A program made the position numbers and the translations under genes. From Algoriphagus boritolerans DSM 17298 = JCM 18970 (GTDB lineage: Bacteria > Bacteroidota > Bacteroidia > Cytophagales > Cyclobacteriaceae), in the NCBI RefSeq assembly GCF_900108085.1, contig NZ_FNVR01000010.1:1-64000 (forward strand): DNA of 64,000 nucleotides. Reading direction: 5' to 3'. This document shows, piece by piece, positions 8,597 to 17,900 of this stretch. A model generated the notes under the pieces. The model saw only the letters and a program-made list of their open reading frames with translations. It was not told the DNA's origin and did no database searches. Positions within the stretch are counted from its first letter, which is position 1. Each line of letters begins with the position of its first letter.

Positions 8597-9159
8597 CAGA
8601 AAGTAGAAGTTTGAAATATTTAATTTTTTTTTAAAACCTTCTCAAAATTAGTCCCCTACTGTTCCGCTTTCATTACTCAGATTTTACCAAAAAATTAATA
8701 AACACCTATTTTTGGAAACAAAAAATTAAAAAACACCGCAATAAATAACATTCATTAAAAATAATTCAAAAACTGAATTCACCTTTAATTCTAAAAAAAT
8801 GAATTATAAATCAGTAAATAAGCCAATCGTCATTCAATCACCGAGAGTTTTCTTTCCAGAACTCCTGTTATCTAAAAACTAAGTGCAGAATAGAGGAATA
8901 TTAATTAATGGTCAAAAACGCTAAAGCTGGTTTATTTTCCGGTCACCCCACAGAACCAAAGTATCAAAATTCATCCTGGCTAAAAACTTGCCCTGAAAAA
9001 CCTGGTAGGCGATATGCCCATCCAAGTTAACCCAGATCCGATTGATTTTCATCTTTTGCAAATCGAGATTCAAACCATTTAATGGAAAAATCAAAATTCT
9101 TTACCGATGAGCATCTGACATCAATTTCTTCAACTTGAAGGATTTCAAACAAAAAAAAT
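8597..9159. other. Intergenic region with one doubtful small frame
   Basis: The half next to SusC is very AT-rich and should hold its leader and promoter. The rest contains one minus-strand frame, 8921-9052, of 43 codons starting MKINRIWVNLDGHIAY. A neighbouring frame reads KNFDFSIKWFESRFAK before stopping. Together they may be decayed remains of a gene, but I recognise nothing in them. Confidence 0.35.
8643..8650 (-). promoter_or_regulatory. Candidate -7 box for susC/susD
   Basis: On the minus strand the bases read TAATTTTG, matching the Bacteroidota -7 consensus TAnnTTTG. They lie 47 bases upstream of the SusC start. No good TTG -33 element is visible at the expected distance, so only half of the promoter is supported. 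Confidence 0.4.
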
Positions 9160-10203
9160 TCACCGGAGATCGCCCAAAAAATAAGCCTTCATCACCTCCT
9201 CGGCCTGTTTTCCCTGTGGGGTGAAATCAGGTTCGCGCTCATGGCGCTCAGGATACCATTTCCAAAAAAATACACCTGCCATCCAGGTTTTTTTCCAGGC
9301 AGTTTCAAAAAATGCTTCATAACACAGCGCCTGAACTTCCTCTGAAAACTGAATTTCCTTTCGCTCATTTGGCCAAACCCAAGGCTCGATCGCCGCATCC
9401 ACGGTATTACAATAACCGATTTCGGTGAACAAAACCGGTTTTTTATACTTTCTGACTACTTTCTCCACCCGCGGAAGGTGACTTTCCCAAGACTCCTTCA
9501 GCTCCTCCAAAAGGGGATTGTGATCTTTGGCCAAAGGAAAATAGGCCTGAACTCCGATATAGTCCAATGCATCCCAAAACTTCACTTTTTCAAATTCTGT
9601 GAAATTGGCAGCATAAGTGAGCTTACCGGAATAGACTTTCCGCACTTCGGCGATGATCGCCCGCCATTCTTTTTCCCGTTGCGAAGTCTTCTCCAGTTCT
9701 GTGCCTATACACAGCATCGGCATGTTTAATTCCTCTGCCAGCCTTGCATAGTCCAAAATGAAAGCCGTATAATTTGCAAACCAAGTCGTCCAGTCCGCTT
9801 CAGTTTGCATTTCTATCTCGCCCACCCACCCTTCTCTTACCCACAGATGGGGCTTCAGCATGTTCATGATTCCACGGGAAGCGGAGGAGTCCAAGGTAGT
9901 TTGAATTCCGGCCGGAGTTTCTCCCCACCATCGCCTTTCATTACTCAGGTCCCAGCGGATTTCGGGGGAGTTTTTGGCGCTTTGCCAGCCAAATGGGGTT
10001 TGAGAAATTGCATTGGCACCTGTCGCTTGCAGTGCCTGTATTTCGCCCCCCCGAAGTGGTTGCCGACTTCCTACCCAACAGACGCCTTTCCACTTTTCGG
10101 TGGCGACGATTAAATTTTCGGCAGGAATGAAAAACCAAATGAAAAAGCTTAAACTGATGAGACCCACTGAGCTGAAAAGGTATTTACTGAATAGCGGCTT
10201 CAT
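9160..10203 (-). CDS. Membrane-anchored glycoside hydrolase, GH113-like
   Basis: A probable retaining endo-glycosidase of clan A; GH113 members characterised so far are beta-mannanases. Residues 9-30 form one hydrophobic segment, a signal or anchor that places the catalytic domain outside the cytoplasm. The mature part begins with KGVCWVGSRQPLRGGE, typical of this family. The likely acid/base is Glu169 in CIGTELE, and the likely nucleophile is Glu261 in VLFTEIGYCN. FFWKWYP near the end is the expected last-strand motif. The 347 residues fit the family. It ends the minus-strand block that includes two GT2 enzymes and a membrane glycosyltransferase, suggesting that it trims the glycan those enzymes make, as BcsZ does for cellulose. 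That role is inference. Confidence 0.8.
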   Translation of the reverse strand: MKPLFSKYLFSSVGLISLSFFIWFFIPAENLIVATEKWKGVCWVGSRQPLRGGEIQALQATGANAISQTPFGWQSAKNSPEIRWDLSNERRWWGETPAGIQTTLDSSASRGIMNMLKPHLWVREGWVGEIEMQTEADWTTWFANYTAFILDYARLAEELNMPMLCIGTELEKTSQREKEWRAIIAEVRKVYSGKLTYAANFTEFEKVKFWDALDYIGVQAYFPLAKDHNPLLEELKESWESHLPRVEKVVRKYKKPVLFTEIGYCNTVDAAIEPWVWPNERKEIQFSEEVQALCYEAFFETAWKKTWMAGVFFWKWYPERHEREPDFTPQGKQAEEVMKAYFLGDLR

Positions 10204-10226
10204 AGGGATCAGTGGATAAGTTTAGA

Positions 10227-10979
10227 CTACTTTGAAAGCGACTCCACTTGAATGTTTTCAAGGACAATTTCCGATAGCAACTCCAAGTTATCGGAAATGT
10301 AGAGATCCTGCATCTTTTCGACGGGAGTATTTTTATCCTCAGGCTTGAGGTTCAGGTAGTTTTGAAATCGTATCCCCCCGACTTCTATCACCTCGCTGAC
10401 TTCCCGCATTCTCACGCCCCCACCATCGGTATGATAGCTGTAGGCCATGTAGTCGAGGAAGTAATCGGCTACTCCGAACCAATACAAAAACTCATCCTCA
10501 TAATGCTCTCCTCCCCCTTCCGGGACGAAGGTAACTTTGATCAGATGGTACTTCTCTCCCCTGATTTCGGTTTCTCCAAGGTAGGTTTTGACTGCTGCTG
10601 CATCATTCAGTCCATACGGCAAGAAGGCAAAATAGGCCACGGAATTGATGGATCGGGAAAATGCCCCAACCCGCTCCTCGGGAAGTGTGTCGATTTTGAC
10701 ACCGTTGACAGTACGGACAAACCCGGCATTGTTCAGCACATCCTTGACCGTGCCGGTGGAATCCGTGAATTCCCGGATGTACTCGTAGGCTGTTGGCGTT
10801 TTGAAGATCGTGTAGTGAATGTTTCGGAAGTCAAAGTCAATCTTGGATGATTCAAAGGCCTTACCACCATGGGCTTCGATGGAAGCATCGACAATTTTCT
10901 CGGCCTCAGTTCGCTGATCACAGGAAAAACACAGAATAGCAACTAATAGTAGGGATAGTATAGGGATTAACTTTTTCAT
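10227..10979 (-). CDS. DUF6503-family lipoprotein
   Basis: A predicted lipoprotein with a signal ending at a Cys in LCFSC. The start at 10979 (MKKLIPILSLLLV) is preferred over the in-frame codon at 11006 because it places the signal peptide at the N-terminus. The mature protein begins EAEKIVDASIEAHGG, the marker of DUF6503. It carries the family segments YFAFLPYGLNDAA, then VTFVPEGGGEHYEDEF and YMAYSYHTDGGG. The fold is probably a LolA/LppX-like half barrel that may carry lipid; this is known of relatives by resemblance only. A second lipoprotein of the same kind lies just upstream (11136-11864). Confidence 0.75.
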   Translation of the reverse strand: MKKLIPILSLLLVAILCFSCDQRTEAEKIVDASIEAHGGKAFESSKIDFDFRNIHYTIFKTPTAYEYIREFTDSTGTVKDVLNNAGFVRTVNGVKIDTLPEERVGAFSRSINSVAYFAFLPYGLNDAAAVKTYLGETEIRGEKYHLIKVTFVPEGGGEHYEDEFLYWFGVADYFLDYMAYSYHTDGGGVRMREVSEVIEVGGIRFQNYLNLKPEDKNTPVEKMQDLYISDNLELLSEIVLENIQVESLSK

Positions 10980-11135
10980 CAATTTTGAAATAATTAGAAA
11001 TACCATGGAAATAAACTCTCATTCGGAGAGTGAAATACAATAGAAATTTTTTGCGGAGCATATTTCTTCGGGCGCAGTGAGAATTATTTCAATTGTATTT
11101 CTTGTCTGTATGTACTGGAACGTTATTTATTATGG

Positions 11136-11864
11136 TTACTTGTGAATTTGATATTCCGAATATCTGTATTCTGCCCTCAAAAACAGTTTTTCTCCCTTTT
11201 CGTTCACTCGCCAGCTTTCACGTTTTCCGTGAAGTTTGAAGCCATTCACTTCCTCAAAACTCAAATTGTAAACCAAGCTACGATGATCTTTGAGCTGAAC
11301 CTCATTCCCGATCATTCCAAAAGTCTCAGGATCAAAATAATACCACCAAATATCGGCCTCCTGACCATAATCCACCCGAATCACCTCAGCCAGATTTCCA
11401 TTTTCCAAGGTTCTCTGTCCTTCATAGGTAAGCGTTGTTCCCTCATCGAGCAACTTCCATGGCTGAGCAACCGCATAGAATGCTGCATCAAAATCTTTCT
11501 TTTTGGCAGCTAAAAAGCTTTCATTTTTAATTTCATTCTCCCCCATGAAATAGCTCATTTTGGCCCCATCCCAAATCGAACGATGCGTGATACTGTCCTT
11601 GGTCCAGGTGATTTTCCCTTCGAAATAGGGCTGAAACCGAAACTCATGCCATTGATCCAATTCGCTTTCCACCGAACCATCCTCATTCAGCAAGCGTGCC
11701 CATTTCCGGAATTTCAGACTGCTCATATCATTCCAAGATTCTGCGCCACCATGCGCGACGATTGACTTGGCGATGAGTGCTTTGGCTTGCTTTTCAGGAC
11801 TTGGGGTACAGGAAAAACCAAGGACAATTGAAGCGGTCAGAACTAGTGCGGTCAGTATTCTCAT
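11136..11864 (-). CDS. DUF6503-like lipoprotein, paralogue of its neighbour
   Basis: The lipoprotein signal ends in GFSC. The mature protein opens with AKALIAKSIVAHGGAESW, the same helix and HGG motif seen in the adjacent gene at 10227-10979. It continues with DIWWYYFDPETFGMIGNEV and a final beta-rich stretch. The two proteins are diverged, so the duplication is old. Its ATG overlaps the TGA of the membrane glycosyltransferase gene upstream (ATGA), which implies translational coupling. It may bind or carry a lipid or glycolipid in the periplasm; this is inference from the family fold and from neighbours that build a lipid-linked glycan. Confidence 0.7.
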   Translation of the reverse strand: MRILTALVLTASIVLGFSCTPSPEKQAKALIAKSIVAHGGAESWNDMSSLKFRKWARLLNEDGSVESELDQWHEFRFQPYFEGKITWTKDSITHRSIWDGAKMSYFMGENEIKNESFLAAKKKDFDAAFYAVAQPWKLLDEGTTLTYEGQRTLENGNLAEVIRVDYGQEADIWWYYFDPETFGMIGNEVQLKDHRSLVYNLSFEEVNGFKLHGKRESWRVNEKGEKLFLRAEYRYSEYQIHK

Positions 11865-13195
11865 GATTGGATTAGGTGTTTTGATTTAGGAAGAAAATAA
11901 TCCAAGAATATCACCGCAAAAACCAGCGCATATTCAATAAACAGGAAAAGCGGGTTTTCTTTGAAATCAGGATTCCCATAGGCCTGATAGGAAAAAATCG
12001 ATGCAAATGTCCAAATCAGGAATGTGTTTTTATTGGTCAATAAGCTGAGACCCAATGCCGGAATCAGGTACCAAGGATGAACCACGGGCTGTAGGATCAA
12101 ATAAATCAAGTAGATCAATACCCATAAATCAACGAGTTCCGGAAGAGTGCTTGCCTTCTTTTTCCAAGAAAAAAAGACGATGGCCACAAGAGTCCCAAGC
12201 GAAAGAATTTTGGTCAAAACCCCGATGATATTGTATCCCTGAACCCAAAATCCAACCTCCCGAAACAGGTAATAAACCGAAGCATTGAACTCGAATTTTC
12301 CCTGATAAAGCCGAAGACTTTGAAGGAAATTCAGATAGGATTGATCCAGCCAAAGCCATGCAAAACTCAGGATCAAGGCGAGTCCCCCTCCCGCCCAGAA
12401 TGCAATGCGTCTACGGGTGTTTGTAAAAAAAAGAAAGGTCGGAGCAAGCATTAATGGCAGAAGTTTCATGCCAATGGCAAGTCCCCAAAATCCACCAGAA
12501 AGTGCCATTTTCTTTCTTTTTAAAGCAGCTATACAAAAAAGGAGAAAAAGTAAAACCAGTCCTTCAAAGTGGAAATTTCCGGTGATTTCCAATATCACCA
12601 AGGGATTAAACCAATAGAGAATTAAAAGATTTTCAGGCTTTTGGAATGTGTGCAAAAGCCTCAACAGCAAAAAAAATACACCAATCTCACCCAAAAGCAA
12701 AATCAACCTTAAACCCATAAAACCATTCCAGGCAATTCCCATCGAGGCTTTTGCTCCAAACCAAAATACAGCCTGATTCAGAGGCGGATAGACAGAATAG
12801 TAGTCTGGAGAATTGAGGTTTTGAAAAAGCAGTTTTAGCTCAGCATCAACCGCATTTTGGTTTCCCCTCTGCCATTCATTTGGAGTTTTGAGATAAGGAT
12901 TTTCACCCATTTCCAGCAATTCACCATCCCAAAGAAACCGGTACACATCATCGGACCACTGGGGAGCAAATCCAAAAACGGCGAGCCGGAGTAAAATTCC
13001 GGCCCAAAAGATTTTCGTCGGATTAACTTTTTCCTCTGATAGAAAAAAAAGGAAAACCATTCCGGCGAAAAGCAAGGCAAAAATGCTCAACGTCCACCAA
13101 AACTCAGTTCTCGGAACTTGGGCTAAAACAAAAAACAGTACCGTCATCAGCAGAACTGTCAGGTATTTCAGCACTTGATTTCTCTTCGAATTCAA
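11861..13195 (-). CDS. Multi-pass membrane glycosyltransferase (GT87/mannosyltransferase-like)
   Basis: A polytopic inner-membrane protein of 444 residues with about 10-12 hydrophobic helices. After the third helix comes WSDDVYRFLWDGELLEMGENPY, split here as DDVYRFLWDG and GENPY. This is the first-loop signature of polyprenyl-phosphate-dependent mannosyltransferases of the GT-C fold, with the acidic pair. YYSVYPPLNQAVFW is the second typical loop. Such enzymes take a sugar from a polyprenyl phosphate and add it on the outer face of the membrane. The DPM1-like GT2 two genes upstream would make the donor. The start is a TTG overlapping the preceding stop (TTGA), so the exact start is uncertain; the first ATG is 16 codons later. 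Confidence 0.8.
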   Translation of the reverse strand: MNSKRNQVLKYLTVLLMTVLFFVLAQVPRTEFWWTLSIFALLFAGMVFLFFLSEEKVNPTKIFWAGILLRLAVFGFAPQWSDDVYRFLWDGELLEMGENPYLKTPNEWQRGNQNAVDAELKLLFQNLNSPDYYSVYPPLNQAVFWFGAKASMGIAWNGFMGLRLILLLGEIGVFFLLLRLLHTFQKPENLLILYWFNPLVILEITGNFHFEGLVLLFLLFCIAALKRKKMALSGGFWGLAIGMKLLPLMLAPTFLFFTNTRRRIAFWAGGGLALILSFAWLWLDQSYLNFLQSLRLYQGKFEFNASVYYLFREVGFWVQGYNIIGVLTKILSLGTLVAIVFFSWKKKASTLPELVDLWVLIYLIYLILQPVVHPWYLIPALGLSLLTNKNTFLIWTFASIFSYQAYGNPDFKENPLFLFIEYALVFAVIFLDYFLPKSKHLIQS

Positions 13196-14100
13196 AGTCC
13201 TAAGTCCTTTCTCAAGGGTTCGAAAATCGACTCATTCTTATTCCAGTAATCCATCAGTTGCATGGAGGATCTTATTGCTGTCGTGATCTCCTGATCGCCA
13301 TTTGCTTTGGTCCAGGTTTCGGTGAAACTCAGGATTTCGTATGGGAAAAACTCCTGGTAGCGAACGGCTAGTTTCCTGCCAATTTCATCGTAAACAACTT
13401 CAAGTTCAGCTTGATTTGAGCCAATTGATTTTTTGGAAATGGTAGCCTGCTCGACTTTCAAAGGAATGTGTGCAAATCGCTGGAAAATCAAACTTGGGAT
13501 TATTCTCTGATTTCCCATCGGTACCAATTCGGGATTTAGTCGAAGCAGATTAAAGAGTTCATCCTCTGCCAAGGCATTGATTTTTGCCTCGGTATCACCC
13601 TCAGATTCAAAATAAGAAAAGAGCTGCGCATGGTAGTTCCCATTTTTGTAATTAAGCTGGGTGAAGGCTTGTCCGCACCATTCCGTGACTGACGCTGTGA
13701 GTTTCGGTGAGCGAACCTCATCATAAACAGGCGTAAAAACAGAAAGCATCGTGTTGTAGGGATAAACACCCGTCACAAACTCCCGAGTCATGTTCAACTT
13801 CATCACTTTTTGAGCATCTGAAGGTCGATCTTCGGGATTGTCAAGTTTCACTTGTTTGGATTTGGAAAAATCCTCCGTCACAAAGATCATGACTGCTTTA
13901 CCGGGTCGCACTTCTCCGTAGCGGCTTTGCCTGAGTTCAAATACGTTAATTTCAGCCTTTCCCTGATACCAATAGTTGGAGAATTGCTCTTCATTTATTC
14001 CTTCGCGGGTAGAAGAATTGCAAGCTGAAAGGAATATAAAAATTGGGAGAATAGTTAGAAGAGATTGGAGATTACGGATTTTGTAAAATGAAAATTCCAT
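13192..14100 (-). CDS. Conserved Bacteroidota lipoprotein of unknown function
   Basis: The signal peptide ends with FLSAC, so this is a predicted lipoprotein of 302 residues. The mature part has NYWYQGKAEINVFELRQSRY, then AVMIFVTEDFSKSKQVKLD and TEWCGQAFTQLN, followed by LFSYFESEGD. This pattern is widely conserved in Bacteroidota, where such proteins are often labelled septum formation inhibitor Maf. There is no Maf motif here and I do not support that name. It lies between a DPM1-like enzyme and a membrane mannosyltransferase and overlaps the latter. A role in periplasmic steps of the same glycan pathway is the simplest guess. Confidence 0.75.
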   Translation of the reverse strand: MEFSFYKIRNLQSLLTILPIFIFLSACNSSTREGINEEQFSNYWYQGKAEINVFELRQSRYGEVRPGKAVMIFVTEDFSKSKQVKLDNPEDRPSDAQKVMKLNMTREFVTGVYPYNTMLSVFTPVYDEVRSPKLTASVTEWCGQAFTQLNYKNGNYHAQLFSYFESEGDTEAKINALAEDELFNLLRLNPELVPMGNQRIIPSLIFQRFAHIPLKVEQATISKKSIGSNQAELEVVYDEIGRKLAVRYQEFFPYEILSFTETWTKANGDQEITTAIRSSMQLMDYWNKNESIFEPLRKDLGL

Positions 14101-14183
14101 GTGGCTGATTTTACTATTAAACTAATTGAAAATCACCTTAAGAGTGCTCCTCTGAACACTGAATACTGTGACTGCGAACTATT

Positions 14184-14876
14184 TTACCAATACTTAAATA
14201 TCGTAAAAATAATCTTATACCCCGCTCCGATCACTCCCTTGACCGTGCCGCTGACCTTGGAAACTCCGATTCGTTTTCGATAAGTGACAGGCACTTCGGT
14301 GTAGCGTAAACCCGCTTTATGGGCTTTGATCTGCATCTCAATAGTCCAGCCAAAATTCTGGTCAATCATATTCAATTCGAGAAGTCTACGCCAAACGATG
14401 GCCCGAAATGGACCCAAATCCGAGAATTTAGCACCTTGGATGTAACGCATCATCGTTGTGGCCAACCAATTGCCAAAGACCTGTGGAAAAGTCATCGAAC
14501 CACTTTCCCTATGCCCCAGAGCTCTTGATCCAATGACCATTTCGGCTTTTCCATCCAAAATCGGCTGAATCAAATCCAACAATTCCTCCGGATAATCACT
14601 ATAGTCTCCGTCCAAAAACACCACGATGTCCGGCTGGAGTTCTTGATTTTTGATCCAGTCCATCGCTGTCAGGCAAGCCTTTCCATAGCCTTTTTGAGGT
14701 TCAAATACGACAATTGCTCCTGCAGACTTAGCGACTTCCCCCGTTTGATCCGTTGAGTTGTTATTTGCTACGACTACGTGTCGGACGATCTTAGGAATCG
14801 CTGCAATGACTTTTGGTATCGACTTTTCTTCATTGTAAGCAGGAATGATTACATCGATGACAGGTGATTTTTGCAT
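14184..14876 (-). CDS. GT2 glycosyltransferase, polyprenyl-phosphate sugar synthase (DPM1)-like
   Basis: A 230-residue GT-A enzyme without membrane helices, like dolichol-phosphate mannose synthase DPM1. It shows the nucleotide-sugar strand VIIPAYNEEKSIPKVI, NNNSTDQT, the catalytic metal motif FLDGDYSDYPEEL, and GSRALGHRESGSM, followed by SDLGPFRAI and GWTIEMQIKA. The last two are characteristic of the DPM1-like group. It would transfer a hexose from GDP- or UDP-sugar to polyprenyl phosphate on the cytoplasmic face, feeding the GT-C enzyme at 11861-13195. It starts 9 bases after the cellulose-synthase-like gene. The sugar cannot be told from sequence. Confidence 0.85.
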   Translation of the reverse strand: MQKSPVIDVIIPAYNEEKSIPKVIAAIPKIVRHVVVANNNSTDQTGEVAKSAGAIVVFEPQKGYGKACLTAMDWIKNQELQPDIVVFLDGDYSDYPEELLDLIQPILDGKAEMVIGSRALGHRESGSMTFPQVFGNWLATTMMRYIQGAKFSDLGPFRAIVWRRLLELNMIDQNFGWTIEMQIKAHKAGLRYTEVPVTYRKRIGVSKVSGTVKGVIGAGYKIIFTIFKYW

Positions 14877-14885
14877 GGATTGGAT

Positions 14886-16355
14886 TTAACGACCCAGGCC
14901 GTAGGATTTGAATGAAGTGATGAAAACCAGACTGTAGCCAAAGGCCAACATCACGTGAAAGGGTAAGAACAAGTAATTATGCTCCCGAAAAGCCAAACCT
15001 ACCATTGCCCAGAAAACCAAAGCTAATACACCCTCAAACCAGGTGGTGACAGGCATTCGGTGTAATAAGTATCGATTATCCGAAAGTTTTTCTTTACCTG
15101 ATTCGAGATTGAATTTTGGTGTACGGATAAAGGGTGATTTCCTTCCTGAGAGGCCTTCCCAGACTGCTTGGGCATTATGCAGCGCCAAGCCCATCGAGAC
15201 CGACAGAAAAAGGGGTAATTGCCATATCACGCCTAAAGCGGACTGAACAAAGGACTTTTTTCCATAGAAATAAGAAACCAGGTAAACCCCCGCTATGACC
15301 ACAAATCCGATGAGAAAAATACCGGATAATTTGACCAGAAAGTCAGGAACTAATCCCAGTTCCCCAGCCCACCAGACACCTATGCTACTTAGGCTGGTCA
15401 ATAGAACTGCAATGAATATCGTGGAATTAAATAAATGGGCGAAGGAATGAAGTTTAATTCGAAAAGATAAGTTTTCCTGGCTTACCGCTCCAGCATGCTT
15501 TACCGCACATTCTGCTCCTCCTTTGGTCCATCGGAACTGTTGGGACTTGATTGCCGACATGATCGGAGGGAGTTCGGCTGGAGATTCAATTTCGGGGCGA
15601 TAGACAAACTTCCAGCCTTTTCGCTGGGCCCGGTAGCTCAAATCCAGATCTTCGGTCAAGGTGTCGTCATGCCAATTGCCCGCATCGAGGATACAGCTTT
15701 TACGCCAGATTCCACCCGTCCCATTGAAGTTGATAAAAGCTCCCTGGTGATTTCTGCCTACCTGCTCGATGAAGAAGTGTGCATCCAAGGCGAACGCCTG
15801 CAATTTTGTAAGTAAGGAAAAATCCCGATTGAGGTGTGTCCATCTGGTCTGGACCATTCCGACTTTCTCTGAAGAAAAATAGGGAATCGTCTGAAGCAAA
15901 AAGTCAGGGCTAGGTACAAAATCAGCATCGAAAATCGCTATAAATTCTCCAGAAGCCACCTTTAATCCTTCCCGCAAAGCTCCGGCCTTGAAGCCAGTTC
16001 GATCCCTCCGATGAATGTATTGAAAGTTGATTTCAGGATAGTTTTTTAGCTTTTCCCGAATCAAATCCACTGTCTGATCCGTGCTGTCATCCAAAAGCTG
16101 AATTTCAAGGAGCTCTCTGGGATAATTCAGCTTTGCGACAGCTTCTATAAGTCGCTCGACGACGTAAAGTTCATTATAGACCGGTAGCTGAACGGTGACG
16201 CTTGGCCAATCCTTCGGAATTTTTTTCGCGATTTTGCCCCAAGACCTTTGAGCTTTAAGAAAATGGAACAGCAAATGACCTTGTGCCAAACTGTAAATCA
16301 GGATAAATAGCATGCCTAGAAAATACAGCCCGCAGAGGAAATAAAGGAAAATCAT
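14886..16355 (-). CDS. Cellulose/mannan-synthase-like processive GT2 glycosyltransferase
   Basis: A membrane-embedded processive beta-glycosyltransferase of 489 residues. An N-terminal helix (1-25) is followed by a GT2 domain with all four signatures. These are LLDDSTD at about 88-93, FDADF at 142-146, TEDLDLSYRAQRKGW, and the QQFRWTKG (QxxRW) motif. Four or more helices follow from about residue 310 and would form the extrusion channel. Size and layout resemble plant CslA-type mannan synthases and bacterial CgsA-like enzymes, rather than the larger BcsA. No PilZ domain is present, so c-di-GMP control is not expected. It directly abuts the polyferredoxin gene. With the GH113-like glycosidase downstream, a beta-mannan or glucomannan product is plausible but unproven. 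Confidence 0.85.
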   Translation of the reverse strand: MIFLYFLCGLYFLGMLFILIYSLAQGHLLFHFLKAQRSWGKIAKKIPKDWPSVTVQLPVYNELYVVERLIEAVAKLNYPRELLEIQLLDDSTDQTVDLIREKLKNYPEINFQYIHRRDRTGFKAGALREGLKVASGEFIAIFDADFVPSPDFLLQTIPYFSSEKVGMVQTRWTHLNRDFSLLTKLQAFALDAHFFIEQVGRNHQGAFINFNGTGGIWRKSCILDAGNWHDDTLTEDLDLSYRAQRKGWKFVYRPEIESPAELPPIMSAIKSQQFRWTKGGAECAVKHAGAVSQENLSFRIKLHSFAHLFNSTIFIAVLLTSLSSIGVWWAGELGLVPDFLVKLSGIFLIGFVVIAGVYLVSYFYGKKSFVQSALGVIWQLPLFLSVSMGLALHNAQAVWEGLSGRKSPFIRTPKFNLESGKEKLSDNRYLLHRMPVTTWFEGVLALVFWAMVGLAFREHNYLFLPFHVMLAFGYSLVFITSFKSYGLGR

Positions 16356-17900
16356 TTAAACGTTGATCTTAATGGAATCATTGCCAATGATGATCGGCAA
16401 ATCATGGATGCGGTTTTCCTCAGGCCCATTTTCCAACTTCAACACTCCTCTGGGACAGACCGCAGAACAAACTCCACATCCAACACAAGAGGAGCGGACA
16501 ATGTTCTGTCCACGCTGTGCATACCAGCGGACATCGATTCCCATTTCACAATAGGTAGAGCAGTTGCCACAGGAAATACACTGACCGCCATTGGTGGTGA
16601 TGCGAAATCGGGACTTGAATCGCTGAACCAAACCCAGGTAAGCAGCCAAAGGACATCCAAACCGACACCAAACCCGATTTCCCATGAATGGGTAGAATCC
16701 TGTGCCTACTACACCGGCGAAAGCTGAACCGATGGCAAAACCATAAAACGAATGTAGCTGGTTAGTCACATTTCCCAAAAAGCTAAAACCCGAAAAGTAA
16801 TTGGCAATCGTGACCGCGGTCATTACTACAGCCAAGACTAAGACCCCATGAATGATCACCCGCTCGTATTTCCAAGCTTTGACTGATTTATCAGATAGCT
16901 GACGAAAAGGATCACCGACAGTTTCCGCCAAGCCTCCACAGCCACATACCCAAGAGCAGTACCATCTTTTACCAAAGAAATAAGTAAAAACCGGTACACC
17001 AACGATGATCAAAAGAATCCCCCAAATCAACATAAACATCCCTACTCCTCCACTGGAGAGGAAGGTGGAAATCTGATAATCATAGAAAAAGTCGTAATCC
17101 AGCGGCCAAATATTCTTGAAATCGTAATAGGGTTGATTGAGCAAAACGAGGATTTCCGGGATCAAAAAGGCAAAAGCGGTCTGAAAAAACATCACAGAGG
17201 CTGTCCGAAGCTGCTGGTATTTATTACCCCGATATTTTCGAAACATCCGGACACCCATGACTAAAATCGCCAACGTGTAAATCAATCCATATAAAAACCA
17301 TTGACTGGCAGGATTGCCGGAAAGCAACTCCGAAATCGGACTGACCATCCAAACGAGTGTTACCAAATAGGCCGGAAACCAATATAATCCGATGTAAAAG
17401 ACAATGAGAAAAGTGCCAGTCAGCATTCCCAAGATTCCTCTGTTTTTCAGCGAAGAGTGGAAAATTCCATTGTTTTTGATGCCGGCAGGCTCATTATGAT
17501 GCTGACGGAAATTGTACAAAAATCCCCCAACAACAGCCAGGCCGATGGAAAGCATGAAAAATATCCAGGGATTTTCCCGAACGGGACTTTTCAGACCAGC
17601 CAAAGCAAGGGCAAAACTGTAATCATCCCAAATGACCTGATCCCAAAGCTGTTGGTCCTTCAAGCTCTCATTGTATGAATCGAAATTTTCTCCGAAAGCT
17701 GAAAGAAATGCAAAATTGGAGCTGTAATTCTGTCCGTACATTGGAGCAAGAATTTCAGTCATTTTCTGCTGATGGATTTCTTTGGTATTGGCTAAAACCA
17801 ATTCCTCAGAAATGGAATATGTTCCGATAAATGGAATGATTATGAAAGCAGCCAAACCGATCAAAAACAATCCCAAACCGAATTTTTCAACGACTCTCAT
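16356..17900 (-). CDS. Polytopic 4Fe-4S (NapH/NosR-like) membrane protein
   Basis: A 514-residue inner-membrane electron-transfer protein. It has an N-terminal helix, a periplasmic segment, several transmembrane helices and cysteine-rich loops (CSWVCGCGGL and CRFGCPLAAYLG) like the CxxxCP loops of NapH and NosR. Two C-terminal ferredoxin clusters follow: CISCGNCSTYC and CVGCGVCSAVCPRG, each with the C-x2-C-x2-C-x3-C spacing of a [4Fe-4S] site. It overlaps the FAD oxidoreductase gene by four bases (ATGA), so the two are coupled. I infer that electrons pass from the flavoprotein through this protein across or along the membrane. The acceptor is unknown. Its place inside a glycan cluster is unusual. 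Confidence 0.85.
   Translation of the reverse strand: MRVVEKFGLGLFLIGLAAFIIIPFIGTYSISEELVLANTKEIHQQKMTEILAPMYGQNYSSNFAFLSAFGENFDSYNESLKDQQLWDQVIWDDYSFALALAGLKSPVRENPWIFFMLSIGLAVVGGFLYNFRQHHNEPAGIKNNGIFHSSLKNRGILGMLTGTFLIVFYIGLYWFPAYLVTLVWMVSPISELLSGNPASQWFLYGLIYTLAILVMGVRMFRKYRGNKYQQLRTASVMFFQTAFAFLIPEILVLLNQPYYDFKNIWPLDYDFFYDYQISTFLSSGGVGMFMLIWGILLIIVGVPVFTYFFGKRWYCSWVCGCGGLAETVGDPFRQLSDKSVKAWKYERVIIHGVLVLAVVMTAVTIANYFSGFSFLGNVTNQLHSFYGFAIGSAFAGVVGTGFYPFMGNRVWCRFGCPLAAYLGLVQRFKSRFRITTNGGQCISCGNCSTYCEMGIDVRWYAQRGQNIVRSSCVGCGVCSAVCPRGVLKLENGPEENRIHDLPIIIGNDSIKINV

Noticed and set aside
9478-10138. Several open frames on both strands within the GH113-like gene
   Set aside because: They are shadows of the glycosidase gene, which has the conserved catalytic glutamates.
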